Source: Phycisphaerae bacterium SM23_33
GTDB lineage: Bacteria > Planctomycetota > Phycisphaerae > SM23-33
Assembly: GCA_001303665.1 (NCBI GenBank)
Contig: LJUF01000015.1
Location: forward strand, 8,064 to 41,894
DNA: 33,831 nucleotides
Reading direction: 5' to 3'
The position numbers and the translations under genes were made by a program. The notes beneath the pieces were generated by a model. That model did not search any database, was not told the DNA's origin, and worked only from the letters and a program-made list of their open reading frames with translations. This document shows positions 17,698 through 28,556 of this stretch, in pieces (within the stretch, counting starts at the first letter, position 1; the number at the start of each line of letters is the position of its first letter).

Positions 17698-17726
17698 AAT
17701 GGCACCTTCACAAGTGCTCGCGGGCG

Positions 17727-19151
17727 CTACCAGGTGAAGACGATCTCGTACCGGAACATGCCGGCGACCTCGTTCCTGACGTCGGAGTAGTAGTCGCCCG
17801 GGAAGAACAGCTCCGCCAGCACGTGCCCGGCGATGTGCTTATTGAACTTGTACTTCAGCAAGCCGGTGAGAAGCTGCCCCTTGAAGCAGCCGTGGTCGGT
17901 GAAGAAAGGCCTGTCCCTGAAGGTGTTCTTGTCGGCGAACAGCAGGTGGTAGTCCGCGCACAGCTCCAGCTTCTCGTGGGGGGTGCAGCTCCAGCCGACG
18001 CCGACGCGGTGGAGGTTGGTCTGCTCGCCGGGGCGGTTCTCCAGAGCCACCGTGTAGGCCAGCAGCTCGCTCCACTGCGGCCAGCGTCCCCAGAGAGGGT
18101 CGAACTGGCTGTCGCTGCCGCTGTCCGGGTCGTTTTCGCCGGAGAGGTACTCGTAGCCGACGCGGAAGTTGTTGTTCCAATTGTCCCTGAGGAAGTAGCT
18201 GACCTGGCTGTTGAAGCCGAAGGCGCACAGGTCCCGGCCGTTCTTGTCCCCGAACTCCTGGGCGAACTCGGCCCGATACTTCCAGTGCTCGCCGACGTCC
18301 CCGGCCACGCGGGCGCCGAAGGTGAAGATGTCGGCATTCGTGCCCACCTGCCAGGGGGCGAGCGGGCCGATGTCCCCCGGCTCACTGCCCAGGTCCTGCT
18401 CGTCGTGCTTGTAGATGAAGTAGCCGTCGATCTGGGTTCTGTCCAGGGACTTGTTGGTGACGTACACGATGACGCCCTGCTCGTCCTGCTCGATGTTGTG
18501 GAAGTCCTTGTCGCAGAAGGGCGGCAGGCGCTGGTCGCTGTCGGCCTGCTGGCAGATGTAGATCAAGTCGACCGTGGTGTTGATGTCCTTCAGGTCCAGC
18601 GTGCCCCGGATGGCGTCGAAGAAGATGGTTCGCGAGCCGTCCAGCGGCGTGCCGTCCAGCACCAGCCAGCCGTTGCCGAAGATGATGTCCTGCCGGCCGG
18701 CCTTGACCGTCACGGGCAAGCCGAAAATGTTCTTCCATTCGATGTTGAACTGGTCGGCGATGGCCTCGTTCACGGTCCATTCGTCGATGATCCGCGCGTT
18801 TCGCGCGTTCAGCGTCCGCGAGGGCTGACAGAAGTGCCTCGGCTCCCAGACGAGTCGGGCGTTGAAGCTGAGGTTCTCCACCGGCGTGACCGTGGTCCAG
18901 ATCCGGAACCGGTACCGCTGGAAGTGGCGGTCCTCCCGGTCCAGCAGCAGGTTGGGGGTGAAGATTTCCCTCAGGCGGGCATCCGCGCCCCACGTCAGCC
19001 ACGGCACCGGCTGCTTGGTCTTCTGGATGAAATCCTCGACGGGATCCGCCGCCGGCTCCGTCGCCTGGGCCAGCGCCGCAGACCAGCTCCCGCCGACGAC
19101 CGCGGCCGCCAGCGCCATGCTGAGCAGCCCCATCCATGTTCTTGCCTTCAT
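17727..19151 (-). CDS. Alginate export (AlgE-like) family outer-membrane beta-barrel protein
   Basis: Signal peptide; WGADARLREIFTPNLLLDREDRHFQRYRFRIWTTVTPVENLSFNARLVWEPR...RQDIIFGNGWLVLDGTPLDGSRTIFFDAIRGTLD; aromatic C-terminus ...RYEIVFTW. Confidence 0.8.
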   Translation of the reverse strand: MKARTWMGLLSMALAAAVVGGSWSAALAQATEPAADPVEDFIQKTKQPVPWLTWGADARLREIFTPNLLLDREDRHFQRYRFRIWTTVTPVENLSFNARLVWEPRHFCQPSRTLNARNARIIDEWTVNEAIADQFNIEWKNIFGLPVTVKAGRQDIIFGNGWLVLDGTPLDGSRTIFFDAIRGTLDLKDINTTVDLIYICQQADSDQRLPPFCDKDFHNIEQDEQGVIVYVTNKSLDRTQIDGYFIYKHDEQDLGSEPGDIGPLAPWQVGTNADIFTFGARVAGDVGEHWKYRAEFAQEFGDKNGRDLCAFGFNSQVSYFLRDNWNNNFRVGYEYLSGENDPDSGSDSQFDPLWGRWPQWSELLAYTVALENRPGEQTNLHRVGVGWSCTPHEKLELCADYHLLFADKNTFRDRPFFTDHGCFKGQLLTGLLKYKFNKHIAGHVLAELFFPGDYYSDVRNEVAGMFRYEIVFTW

Positions 19152-19221
19152 AAGTTTTGTCTCCTTCTCCGGGACCCTTTATTTCGGGGCCAATGCCTTG
19201 TTATGAGGCCATCCGCCAAGC

Positions 19222-21234
19222 TCAGGACGTCTTGGCTTGGGACGGAAAACACCTAGCCAACTGCTCCTCCGACGGGCGCCGAGTCAGCAGGCTCACTACG
19301 ATCGCCACGCGAAAAGACAGCGGCAGCGCCACCACGATGGGGTCCACCACGTGCCAATTGGGGCTGATCGGCGTGGCCAGGGGCATGGTCAGGGAGCGCT
19401 TGTTGAACAGGGCCTGGCAAAGGCCCAGGGCGCGGGCCTCCTGGTCCTTGACGAACAGCAGCCAGAAGGCGGTCACGACAAAGCCCACCACCATGGAGGC
19501 GATGGCCCCGGCCTTGGTGGTGCGCTTGAAGAACAGCCCGCCGATGAAGGTCGGCAGGAAGGCCGAGGCGCACAGCCCGAAGAAGATCGACGTGGCCCGG
19601 GCAATGATGTAGCCGCCGCGGGCGTACCCGCTGATCAGCACGGCGATCACGATGCCGATGATGATCCCGATGCGCGTCACGGCCACGCCCCGGCCGTGCC
19701 GCCCGGTGACCTGCTCGTAGACGTCCCGGCCGATGCTGGTGCCCAGGGCGTGGAACTGGCTGGACAGGGTGCTCATGGCCGCCGCCAGCAGCGTCAGCAG
19801 GAAAAGCAGGCCGAACCATCTCGGCATCGCCGAGGTGATGAACATCGGGATGATGCTATCGCCGTTGAACTCCCACTTGCCTTCCTTCTCCACCACCGCC
19901 CGCGTGTAGGCCGTAGCCCTCGGGTGGACGACGACCTGCTGGCCGATCCTGGAGGCGACGTCCTCGCCCTCCCCCAGGCCCTCGATGCTGGCGGCAGGCA
20001 TGATCGCCGCCGCTCCGCCATAGCCCTTGTACACCAGGTGCGTGTCGGCCTCCCCGCTGCCGGTGGTGTCCAGGTGCATCAGCACGCAGGGGACGGACTT
20101 CTCGTCCGGGCCGATGGCCGGGTTGGCCAGCGTGCCGTCCTTATTGAGGTTCAGCCCCCGCTCTTTCTTGGCGATGACCCAGTCCCACTCGGCCGGCTTC
20201 TTGCCCACGCCGCTGAGGCTGATGAGCCTGCCCCTGACGGTCTCGTGCTGCTTGAAGTACACGTTGCTCAGTGCCCCGACGGTAAACGCCACGCCCGTCA
20301 TGGTCAGGATGAAGATGCCGCCCACCAGCACCGCCCGGTTCAGCTCGCGCTTGGACTTGACGGTCATGAACCGCACGGCCAACTGCGGCTGGGCAAGCAC
20401 GCCAATGCCCACGCCCAGGGTGATGGTGCTGACCACGATCCACCACAGGTCGTACCCGGTGGGATTCGGCTGCTTGCCTGGGACGAGCTTCTCGCCCCAG
20501 CCGAACTCCGGCATGGAGGTCCACCCCCGGAAGCCGATCCCGCCGAAGAGGTTGGGGGCCTCCCCCGCCTTGGCCAATCCGTCGTGGGCCGGACCCACCC
20601 CGCCCAGAATCGCGTACGTGCCGATCAGCAGGATCACCATGCCCACGAACATGATCGAGCCTTGCAGGGCATCCGTGTACATGACGCCCTTCAAACCGCC
20701 GATGACGACGTAGACGGCCACGATCACGGAGAACACAAACAGCGCCACCTCGTAACCAATGTGGAAGTTGGTCGAAATGAACTCGCACCCCCCGATCAGC
20801 ACGGCGGCGGCGTACAGGGGCATGAACAGGAAGATCACCAGACCGCAGAAGACCTGGACGAACTTGCTTTCGAAGCGTTTCCCCAGAAGCTCCGGGAAGG
20901 TATGGGCATCGAGGCGATGACCCATGTGACGGGTGGGTCCGGCCAGAAAGACGAAGGCGATGAAGATGCCCACGAAGATGTTCAGAAACGTCAGCCACAG
21001 CAGGCTCATCCCGAACATGCCGGCCACCCCGCCGAAGCCCACGATGGCGCTGGTGGAGATAAACGTCGCCCCGTAACTCATGGCCATCACGAACGGGTGG
21101 ATTCTCCGCCCCGCGATCATGTAGTCGGTGGCCGTCTTGGTCCGTCGATACCCCAGCCAGCCCAGATAGCCCACCACCAACAGGTAAACCACGACAATGG
21201 TGATCTCCGGGGCACCAACCGCTCTTGCCAGCAT
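19222..21234 (-). CDS. Sodium:solute symporter (SSS) family transporter
   Basis: 670 aa, multiple TM segments; VVYLLVVGYLGWLGYRRTKTATDYMIAGRRIHPFVMAMSYGATFISTSAIVGFGGVAGMFG; a roughly 120-aa hydrophilic insertion in the C-terminal half. Confidence 0.92.
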   Translation of the reverse strand: MLARAVGAPEITIVVVYLLVVGYLGWLGYRRTKTATDYMIAGRRIHPFVMAMSYGATFISTSAIVGFGGVAGMFGMSLLWLTFLNIFVGIFIAFVFLAGPTRHMGHRLDAHTFPELLGKRFESKFVQVFCGLVIFLFMPLYAAAVLIGGCEFISTNFHIGYEVALFVFSVIVAVYVVIGGLKGVMYTDALQGSIMFVGMVILLIGTYAILGGVGPAHDGLAKAGEAPNLFGGIGFRGWTSMPEFGWGEKLVPGKQPNPTGYDLWWIVVSTITLGVGIGVLAQPQLAVRFMTVKSKRELNRAVLVGGIFILTMTGVAFTVGALSNVYFKQHETVRGRLISLSGVGKKPAEWDWVIAKKERGLNLNKDGTLANPAIGPDEKSVPCVLMHLDTTGSGEADTHLVYKGYGGAAAIMPAASIEGLGEGEDVASRIGQQVVVHPRATAYTRAVVEKEGKWEFNGDSIIPMFITSAMPRWFGLLFLLTLLAAAMSTLSSQFHALGTSIGRDVYEQVTGRHGRGVAVTRIGIIIGIVIAVLISGYARGGYIIARATSIFFGLCASAFLPTFIGGLFFKRTTKAGAIASMVVGFVVTAFWLLFVKDQEARALGLCQALFNKRSLTMPLATPISPNWHVVDPIVVALPLSFRVAIVVSLLTRRPSEEQLARCFPSQAKTS

Positions 21235-21306
21235 AAAGGTGTCTCCTTATTCACGGGAGAAGAAGGGACGCACGAGGCAGATCGGTCAACGGACCTTGAA
21301 AAAGTC

Positions 21307-21486
21307 CTAGAGCTCCTCTTCGACCTTCTTCTCCTCGGCGGCCCACCGCCGGTCATCCGGTTCAATGGCTTCCTCGCCACGGTTCCAGGTGACCAGGCCG
21401 TAGACCACGCACAGAAGGCTGCTGAGGATGCACAACAGGTATGCCAGCCAGACGTAAATGTCCTTTATCCCGAGCATCCACCGCAT
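21307..21486 (-). CDS. Symporter small accessory protein-like
   Basis: MRWMLGIKDIYVWLAYLLCILSSLLCVVYGLVTWNRGEEAIEPDDRRWAAEEKKVEEEL; one or two TMs plus acidic tail, directly upstream of the symporter. Confidence 0.7.
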   Translation of the reverse strand: MRWMLGIKDIYVWLAYLLCILSSLLCVVYGLVTWNRGEEAIEPDDRRWAAEEKKVEEEL

Positions 21487-21824
21487 ACGCCGAGATTCCT
21501 TTCTCTGCGGGGTCGGCACAAGAAGTGCTCGGCCCCGAGGCACGTTGTGATATGTTGGGCGCGGTTATTAAACGAATCTTCGTCAATTGTACAGTAATTT
21601 CTGGAGGAAAATTTGCCTGCCGCTTACCGCAAGTTCAGGGCCTAAAGGCCCTACCTGCAACGGGGCCGAGCCCACCGCACGGGCTGCAAGAGGCCCTGCC
21701 ATGGTGCCCGATTCGCGCCCGAGGATGCCCGGCGTGGCCTGCGCGGGCCCGGCCGGCCGAAGCAAAGGCCGCGGCAGCGGCGAGGTTTCGACAGCCCGAA
21801 GCGTAGCACGCGGCTGTGGCGGGA

Positions 21825-22688
21825 TCATTCCTCCTGGACGTGCCTCCAGGACATCAGGAACGAGATTCTCTCGTAAGTCTCTTTCGGCAAAGCCTTTTTG
21901 AGGATTCTTCGGGCCTCGGCCAGATTCGTCCGCCGGGTGAGGTGGGTGATGATGATCCGCTGGTTTTCGGTCCCTTCCAGGACTTCCGGCAGGTCGGCGA
22001 CGTGGAGGTGTCGGCCGGCGCGGGCCCGGCCGACATGCTCGGGGTCGAAGAAGGTGCACTCGATCAAGAGGGTCTTGGCGCCCCGGACGTAGGGCAGATC
22101 GGAGTAATTGGCCTTGGCCGTGTCGCCCAGGTAGGCCACCAGCGGCAGCTCCACCCGCCGGGTAATCTCCACGCCCCGTTTTTTCAGCGCCACCAGTTGC
22201 GGGCCGGTCCGGTCGGCGAACTCTTCCTTGAGCTTGTGGCGGACCTCGATTACGGAAAAGCCCAGGGAATTGCCCAGGTGCTGCGTCGAGAAGGCCCGGG
22301 CCAGCAGCGACCGGCGAATCTCATAATCCTCCCCGTGGGCCATCCCGACAAACCGGTGCGGCGAGGAATGGCCCTCGACGCCGGCCACGGCCTCCATGAG
22401 GCGCTCGAGCGGCTCGACGAGTGACCTGGCCGCCAGCACCACGCCGTCGGCGATGCCCTGGAAGTCGCGCTGGGAGAAGTAGTAGGCCACCCCGGCGGCG
22501 TGATCCATGTGGCCGTGGCTCAGCAGCACGTGGTTGATCGGCAGCGCCTCCCGCGGGCACTTGCCGATGTCAAAGACAACGTCCAGCTCCGGTACGATGA
22601 CGACCGACTCCTCGCCGGCCACGCTGTATCCCGCCAGCGTAAGGTCGTCCACCTTCACCAGGCTGAGTTGATAGGTCCGTGTTCTCAC
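21825..22688 (-). CDS. MBL-fold metallo-hydrolase, RNase Z-like
   Basis: INHVLLSHGHMDHAAGVAYYFSQRDFQG (HxHxDH), LVAYLGDTAKANYSD, LLIECTFFDPEHVGRARAGRHLHVADL, RIIITHLTRRT. GTG start at 22688 preferred over 22769. Confidence 0.85.
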   Translation of the reverse strand: MRTRTYQLSLVKVDDLTLAGYSVAGEESVVIVPELDVVFDIGKCPREALPINHVLLSHGHMDHAAGVAYYFSQRDFQGIADGVVLAARSLVEPLERLMEAVAGVEGHSSPHRFVGMAHGEDYEIRRSLLARAFSTQHLGNSLGFSVIEVRHKLKEEFADRTGPQLVALKKRGVEITRRVELPLVAYLGDTAKANYSDLPYVRGAKTLLIECTFFDPEHVGRARAGRHLHVADLPEVLEGTENQRIIITHLTRRTNLAEARRILKKALPKETYERISFLMSWRHVQEE

Positions 22689-22806
22689 GAGCGGGTCATC
22701 GTAAGTCAGGGCGGCGGTCAGGTCAAGCCGGGCGGGCCGGAAGCTTCCTGAAACACGTGGCCGGCGCATGCGTTACAATGGTAGCGAAGGAGGCGCGAAC
22801 GGAAAA

Positions 22807-24516
22807 ATGTCCGCGACGGCAAGACCAAGCGTATGGGCGGTGCTGGCGGTGCTGACCTTTGTGGCCGTGGCGGCGGGCGAAACCGTGTACCTCCGCGACG
22901 GCCGGACCCTCGTGGGCAAGGTCACGAGGCAGAAGGGCAAGGTCCGCATCGAGATGTCCTATGGGACCGTGGTCGTCAATGAATCCGACGTGACCTACAT
23001 CGGCCAGGGCCAGCCAGAGACCCAGCCGGCCGTCTCGGCTGCGGTGGATGATTACCGTCCGGCGGCCGCCCAGGTTCGCCCGGTCGTCCAGTGGGACCAG
23101 AGTCAGGCCACGCTCCCGGAACCCATACTGTTCATGACGGCCCGGCGGGTCGAGCTGCTGCCGGAGACCCTCACTCACGGCGGCCAGCAGGAACTCCAGC
23201 AGTGGCGAGCGGCCGTCCACGACCGCCAGCGCAAGATCAGCGGGCAGTGGGTCGCACGGGATCAGCAGGACCGCCGCCGCGCCGCATTCCAGGAAAAGCT
23301 CCAGCAGGCCAACGAGAAGGCCCGCCAGGCGGCCCGCCTGTACGACAGGACCCCTGCGGACAAGGCCCGAAAGCGGCGGCTGGAGGCCGAGGCGCAGGAG
23401 GAGCTGCTGGCGGCCGCCCAGCTCTGGCCGGACACCGTGATCCGGCTGTTCTTCCTGGCCACGCTGGACCTCCGGTCCAAGGAATACGCTCAGGCCGAAG
23501 GCAGATTCCGCTGGTGCGTTGAGGCGGAGCCGCTGGTGGCCGCCTTCCGCCAGGGCCGCGGACTGGCCTTGGTGGGACTCAAGCAGCACCTCCAGGCCCT
23601 GGAAGAGTTCATCCTCTGCCTGAAACTCCGCGACGATACCTACCAGACGCTCAAGCTGCTGGAGGACGCGATGAAAGAGACGCCCGGCAGCCTGATCAAG
23701 CACCCCACCTACGGGCAAGCCAAGGAGCTGCTGGACCGCTACGAAAAGCCGAAATACCCTTACCGTTCCTACGGCCGGGACATCTCCTGGCTGATGCCCG
23801 GCAAGCCCTGGACCACCCGCGACGACACGCTCTTCGCGCCGCCGTACGACCGTATCGTCGCCAAGCAGGCCCTGGCCGTGCCCGTGTCGGAAAACGGCGT
23901 GCTGCTGGTGGACAGCAACGCCATCTCCGGGGCATACCTGATGTACGTCGAGGTGGCCCCCGACCAGTTCGCTCGCGCCGACACGCCGCGGTACGTATCG
24001 TACAGCGCGCGAGCCAGGGACCAGGACGTTCCGGTCACGGCCATCGCCGTACGGGGCGTCACGTTCACGCCGGTGGACGTGGAAAAGCCCGCCCCGCTGA
24101 AGGCCCAGCAGAAGCTGACGATTCGGGCGGCCAACGTCTACCGCCAGATGGGCACGGAAATCCGCACCGGCGAGACCACGGTCGTCTCCGTCGACGGGGA
24201 CGCGGTGCAGTTGGAGTCGGCCTTGCTTCCGGGCGAGGCCGTGGGCGCTGCGTTCGCAGACGGCAGATTCGCGGGGTTCCTCACGGCCCGGGACAAGCCG
24301 GAGGCGGAAGGCTGCGGCCAGAGCGTCTTCGTCAAGCCGGCAGACGTGACCGCCTGGATGGCGCGGATGAAGAGGTACCTGACGGGCCCGCCGAGCTACC
24401 GCTCGTCCACGGCACCGGTCCTGAAAGAAGACGCCCGCAAGCTCACGGCGACCGGAAACGTCTTCCTCGTTCACATCCTCCACGGCGAGAAGCCGCCCCC
24501 AAAACTCGTAAAATAG
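22807..24516 (+). CDS. Hypothetical secreted protein
   Basis: ATG at 22807 followed by signal peptide-like sequence, then GETVYLRDGRTLVGKVTRQKGKVRIEMSYGTVVVNESDVTYIG; alpha-helical middle region. Confidence 0.65.
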   Translation: MSATARPSVWAVLAVLTFVAVAAGETVYLRDGRTLVGKVTRQKGKVRIEMSYGTVVVNESDVTYIGQGQPETQPAVSAAVDDYRPAAAQVRPVVQWDQSQATLPEPILFMTARRVELLPETLTHGGQQELQQWRAAVHDRQRKISGQWVARDQQDRRRAAFQEKLQQANEKARQAARLYDRTPADKARKRRLEAEAQEELLAAAQLWPDTVIRLFFLATLDLRSKEYAQAEGRFRWCVEAEPLVAAFRQGRGLALVGLKQHLQALEEFILCLKLRDDTYQTLKLLEDAMKETPGSLIKHPTYGQAKELLDRYEKPKYPYRSYGRDISWLMPGKPWTTRDDTLFAPPYDRIVAKQALAVPVSENGVLLVDSNAISGAYLMYVEVAPDQFARADTPRYVSYSARARDQDVPVTAIAVRGVTFTPVDVEKPAPLKAQQKLTIRAANVYRQMGTEIRTGETTVVSVDGDAVQLESALLPGEAVGAAFADGRFAGFLTARDKPEAEGCGQSVFVKPADVTAWMARMKRYLTGPPSYRSSTAPVLKEDARKLTATGNVFLVHILHGEKPPPKLVK

Positions 24517-24643
24517 CTTGACGCCCAACATCTGGCGGTATAGCTTTCCGCGAGCCCCTACATCTTTGAAAATCGCCCTTTATGAGGGGCCAAGGGAGCT
24601 TCCCGGGCCCAAGTGCCGGGAGCCCGGGTGAGAGAGCGCCGCC

Positions 24644-25144
24644 ATGCAGTGTCCATATTGCGGCCAGGATAACGACAAAGTCATTGATTCCCGCAGCAGC
24701 AACGGCGGGCGAGCCGTGCGGCGGCGGCGCCAGTGCCGTCATTGCCGCCGACGCTTCACCACCTATGAGCGGGCTGAAGAGTCCCCCCGCATCACCGTCA
24801 TCAAGAGGGACGGCTCCCGGATGCCGTACGACCGCCAGAAGGTCCTGGCCGGGCTCCAGAGCGCCTGCTACAAACGCCCGGTCAGCCAGGAGCAATTGCG
24901 CCGGATCGTGGAAGCGGTCGAGGAGGACGTCTTCGGCACGTTCGAGAAGGAGGTACCGTCCCAGTACATCGGCGACGCGGTCAGCAACCAGCTTCGGCGG
25001 ACGGACAAGGTGGCGTACGTCCGCTTTGCCAGCGTGTACCGCAAGTTCCAGGACGTGGGGGAGCTGATCGAGGAGGCCCAGGGGGTCCGCGACATGCCCG
25101 CGGAGACCCCCGGACAGGGAGAGCTTTTCGAGAAGGAAGGTTAG
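24644..25144 (+). CDS. nrdR: Transcriptional regulator NrdR
   Basis: MQCPYCGQDNDKVIDSRSSNGGRAVRRRRQCRHCRRRFTTYERAE...; zinc-ribbon plus ATP-cone. Confidence 0.97.
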   Translation: MQCPYCGQDNDKVIDSRSSNGGRAVRRRRQCRHCRRRFTTYERAEESPRITVIKRDGSRMPYDRQKVLAGLQSACYKRPVSQEQLRRIVEAVEEDVFGTFEKEVPSQYIGDAVSNQLRRTDKVAYVRFASVYRKFQDVGELIEEAQGVRDMPAETPGQGELFEKEG

Positions 25145-25199
25145 AGCGCAGCCGTCGGGTCGCAGGAATAAGGAGATTCCGGCCCTGATCCCATCAAGG

Positions 25200-25733
25200 A
25201 TGGTCTTCGTGCTCAAGCACGACGGGACGTTTGAGCCGTTCGATCGGCAGAAGCTTCGCGCGTGCCTGCTGCGGGTGCTGCCCGCGCCCCGGGAGGATTT
25301 CCACTTTGCCGAGGCCCTTTCCATCGCGATCCGATGTTACCTGAGGGGGCGCCGAATCCGGTGCCTGAGCAGCGCGGCGGTCCTGGAGATGGCCCTGACG
25401 GTGCTGAGGGCGGTGGGCCTGACCGGGGCGGCGGCGGAGCTGGAAAGCCAGCACGCGGCCCGGCTGCAAGGCCGCAGCCGGTTGACCATTCACCACAATG
25501 ACGGACGGCGAACGGCCTGGTCAAAGGAGTGGCTCGCCCGGCAGGCGGCGAGCCGGTGGGGCCTGGGGCGGCCGGCGGCCAGAATCCTCGCCGGCCAGAT
25601 CGAGCGGGAGCTCATCCGCCAAGATGTTCGGGACGTCGGCCGCGCTGAACTGATGCAGATGCTGGCTGTCAACGCCGCCGCCTACGGCCTGGCCGGTCCG
25701 GGCCAGCGCCAAGCCATAAGCCGCTCCCGCTGA
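25200..25733 (+). CDS. ATP-cone-like domain protein (no catalytic domain)
   Basis: FVLKHDGTFEPFDRQKLRACLLRVL resembles an ATP-cone start; a second similar unit LTIHHNDGRRTAWSKEWLARQAASRWGLGRPAARILAGQIERELI; 177 aa only, 55 bp after nrdR. Confidence 0.55.
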   Translation: MVFVLKHDGTFEPFDRQKLRACLLRVLPAPREDFHFAEALSIAIRCYLRGRRIRCLSSAAVLEMALTVLRAVGLTGAAAELESQHAARLQGRSRLTIHHNDGRRTAWSKEWLARQAASRWGLGRPAARILAGQIERELIRQDVRDVGRAELMQMLAVNAAAYGLAGPGQRQAISRSR

Positions 25734-25863
25734 TGCCGCCGTTCTCCCCCGCGGCAGCCCTGCTCACGAACTCACCCTCGTCCCGCCAAGCCGCAGCCGG
25801 CCGCGCGGCCGCCGGCGACGCTCCGCATGCGATTTTCGTGTTGACGCGTCGCTTCAAAACTGA

Positions 25864-27408
<1,545 letters not shown>

Positions 27409-27492
27409 AACCGGACCGCCGCGGAAACTCACGTTGCAGAATTCACACGGAAAAGGTAGGGTGAGCCCGGCTCGTCAATGTAGGGAGACAGC

Positions 27493-28014
27493 ATGATGAG
27501 GCAAACGACACGGCTACGCTGGATTCTGCTGGCCGGCGCGCTGGGGGCCGCCGGATGCAATATGGAGCAGTACCGCTCTCAGCCCCTGGGACAGGTGCCG
27601 TACCCCGAGGCCTTCCAGGCCGCCCGCACCGTTTTCTCGCAGTACTTCCCGGTGGCCTCGGCCGATCCACAAACAGGCAAGATCATCGGCCGGCCGAAGC
27701 TGGTCGAGGCCGCCCCGGACCGGCTGCTGGGCGTCACGCCGGCCCGGCAGGTCGCCAAGATGCGGATCCGCGAGAAAAAGGGCGGCCAGGTGTTCGCTGA
27801 AGTTCGGGTGGACGTTCAGCGACAGGACGTCGAGGCCTTCGGCGCCATGCGGCCCGTCACCGTGGACAACGAGCTGCCCAGCCGGACCCCGGCCCAGGAT
27901 GTCGCCCCGATCTCTGCCGAGCAGAACCAGGCCTGGCAGACGACCGGCCGAGACGCGGCGAAGGAACGCGACATCCTAATGGACCTGCTGCGGCGGGTAT
28001 CAGAGAAAAGCTAG
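27493..28014 (+). CDS. Hypothetical lipoprotein
   Basis: Signal peptide with lipobox LGAAGC; 173 aa. Confidence 0.65.
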   Translation: MMRQTTRLRWILLAGALGAAGCNMEQYRSQPLGQVPYPEAFQAARTVFSQYFPVASADPQTGKIIGRPKLVEAAPDRLLGVTPARQVAKMRIREKKGGQVFAEVRVDVQRQDVEAFGAMRPVTVDNELPSRTPAQDVAPISAEQNQAWQTTGRDAAKERDILMDLLRRVSEKS

Positions 28015-28340
28015 CAGTCCAGGCCGCATTCTCCGACCGGATTCCCGGCGGAGGGCGGCGATCCGGGCCGGCCCGCATGCCTACCGCAGGTGGGCAGGCC
28101 TCATCGGGTCGGCGGAAGCCTCGCCGCCGGCCGCGGTGCCGACCGCCGGGCTCGGCCCCCTGCGAGCATCCCGCCCAATCAATCCTTGCGGCCGTTCCCG
28201 CTCGTGGTAACTGTGCCAGCGTGCGTGGTCACCGGATCGAGGCACGACCCGTTGGGCCGCGAGCCCTGTCCCAAGCCCCATAAGTTGCGGTCTGGAAAGG
28301 GTCGCACAATCGTTGGGACAGTTGCCGCTCGCGAAAACCC

Positions 28341-28368
28341 TTGACAGCCGGCCACTTCGCGGTAGAAT
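28341..28368 (+). promoter_or_regulatory. Putative sigma70-like promoter TTGACA-16-TAGAAT
   Basis: TTGACA 28341-28346, 16-nt spacer, TAGAAT 28363-28368, in the long intergenic region before the PEP-CTERM gene. Confidence 0.65.
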
Positions 28369-28407
28369 ACATGCAAGCCTGGAGGGCGCCAAATCGCCAG
28401 GAGGTAA

Positions 28408-28509
28408 GCTCTGCTCAATGGCTCACGGGGGGCGGTGTGCGCTGAGGGCTCGCCGATGTGCAGCGGGCGGACAAGCGCCGTGACAGCGAGCTTCTGACAT
28501 GAGCAGAGC
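28408..28509 (+). ncRNA. Candidate structured 5' leader RNA
   Basis: Perfect 10-bp inverted repeat GCTCTGCTCA (28408-28417) / TGAGCAGAGC (28500-28509) enclosing TCACGG/CCGTGA (28423-28428/28478-28483) and CGCTG/CAGCG (28440-28444/28461-28465). Confidence 0.4.
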
Positions 28510-28556
28510 AGCCATATCCGATGGGCGGCGATTCGACGCCTGAAAGGAGAGCACAG

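Noticed and set aside
17190-19256. 688-aa + strand ORF opposite GH20/porin
   Set aside because: Antisense shadow of two real - strand genes.
19237-21597. 786-aa + strand ORF opposite the symporter
   Set aside because: His/Gln/Asp-rich composition typical of antisense to a membrane protein gene.
22723-24531. 602-aa - strand ORF opposite the secreted protein gene
   Set aside because: The + strand product has a signal peptide and coherent composition; the - frame does not.
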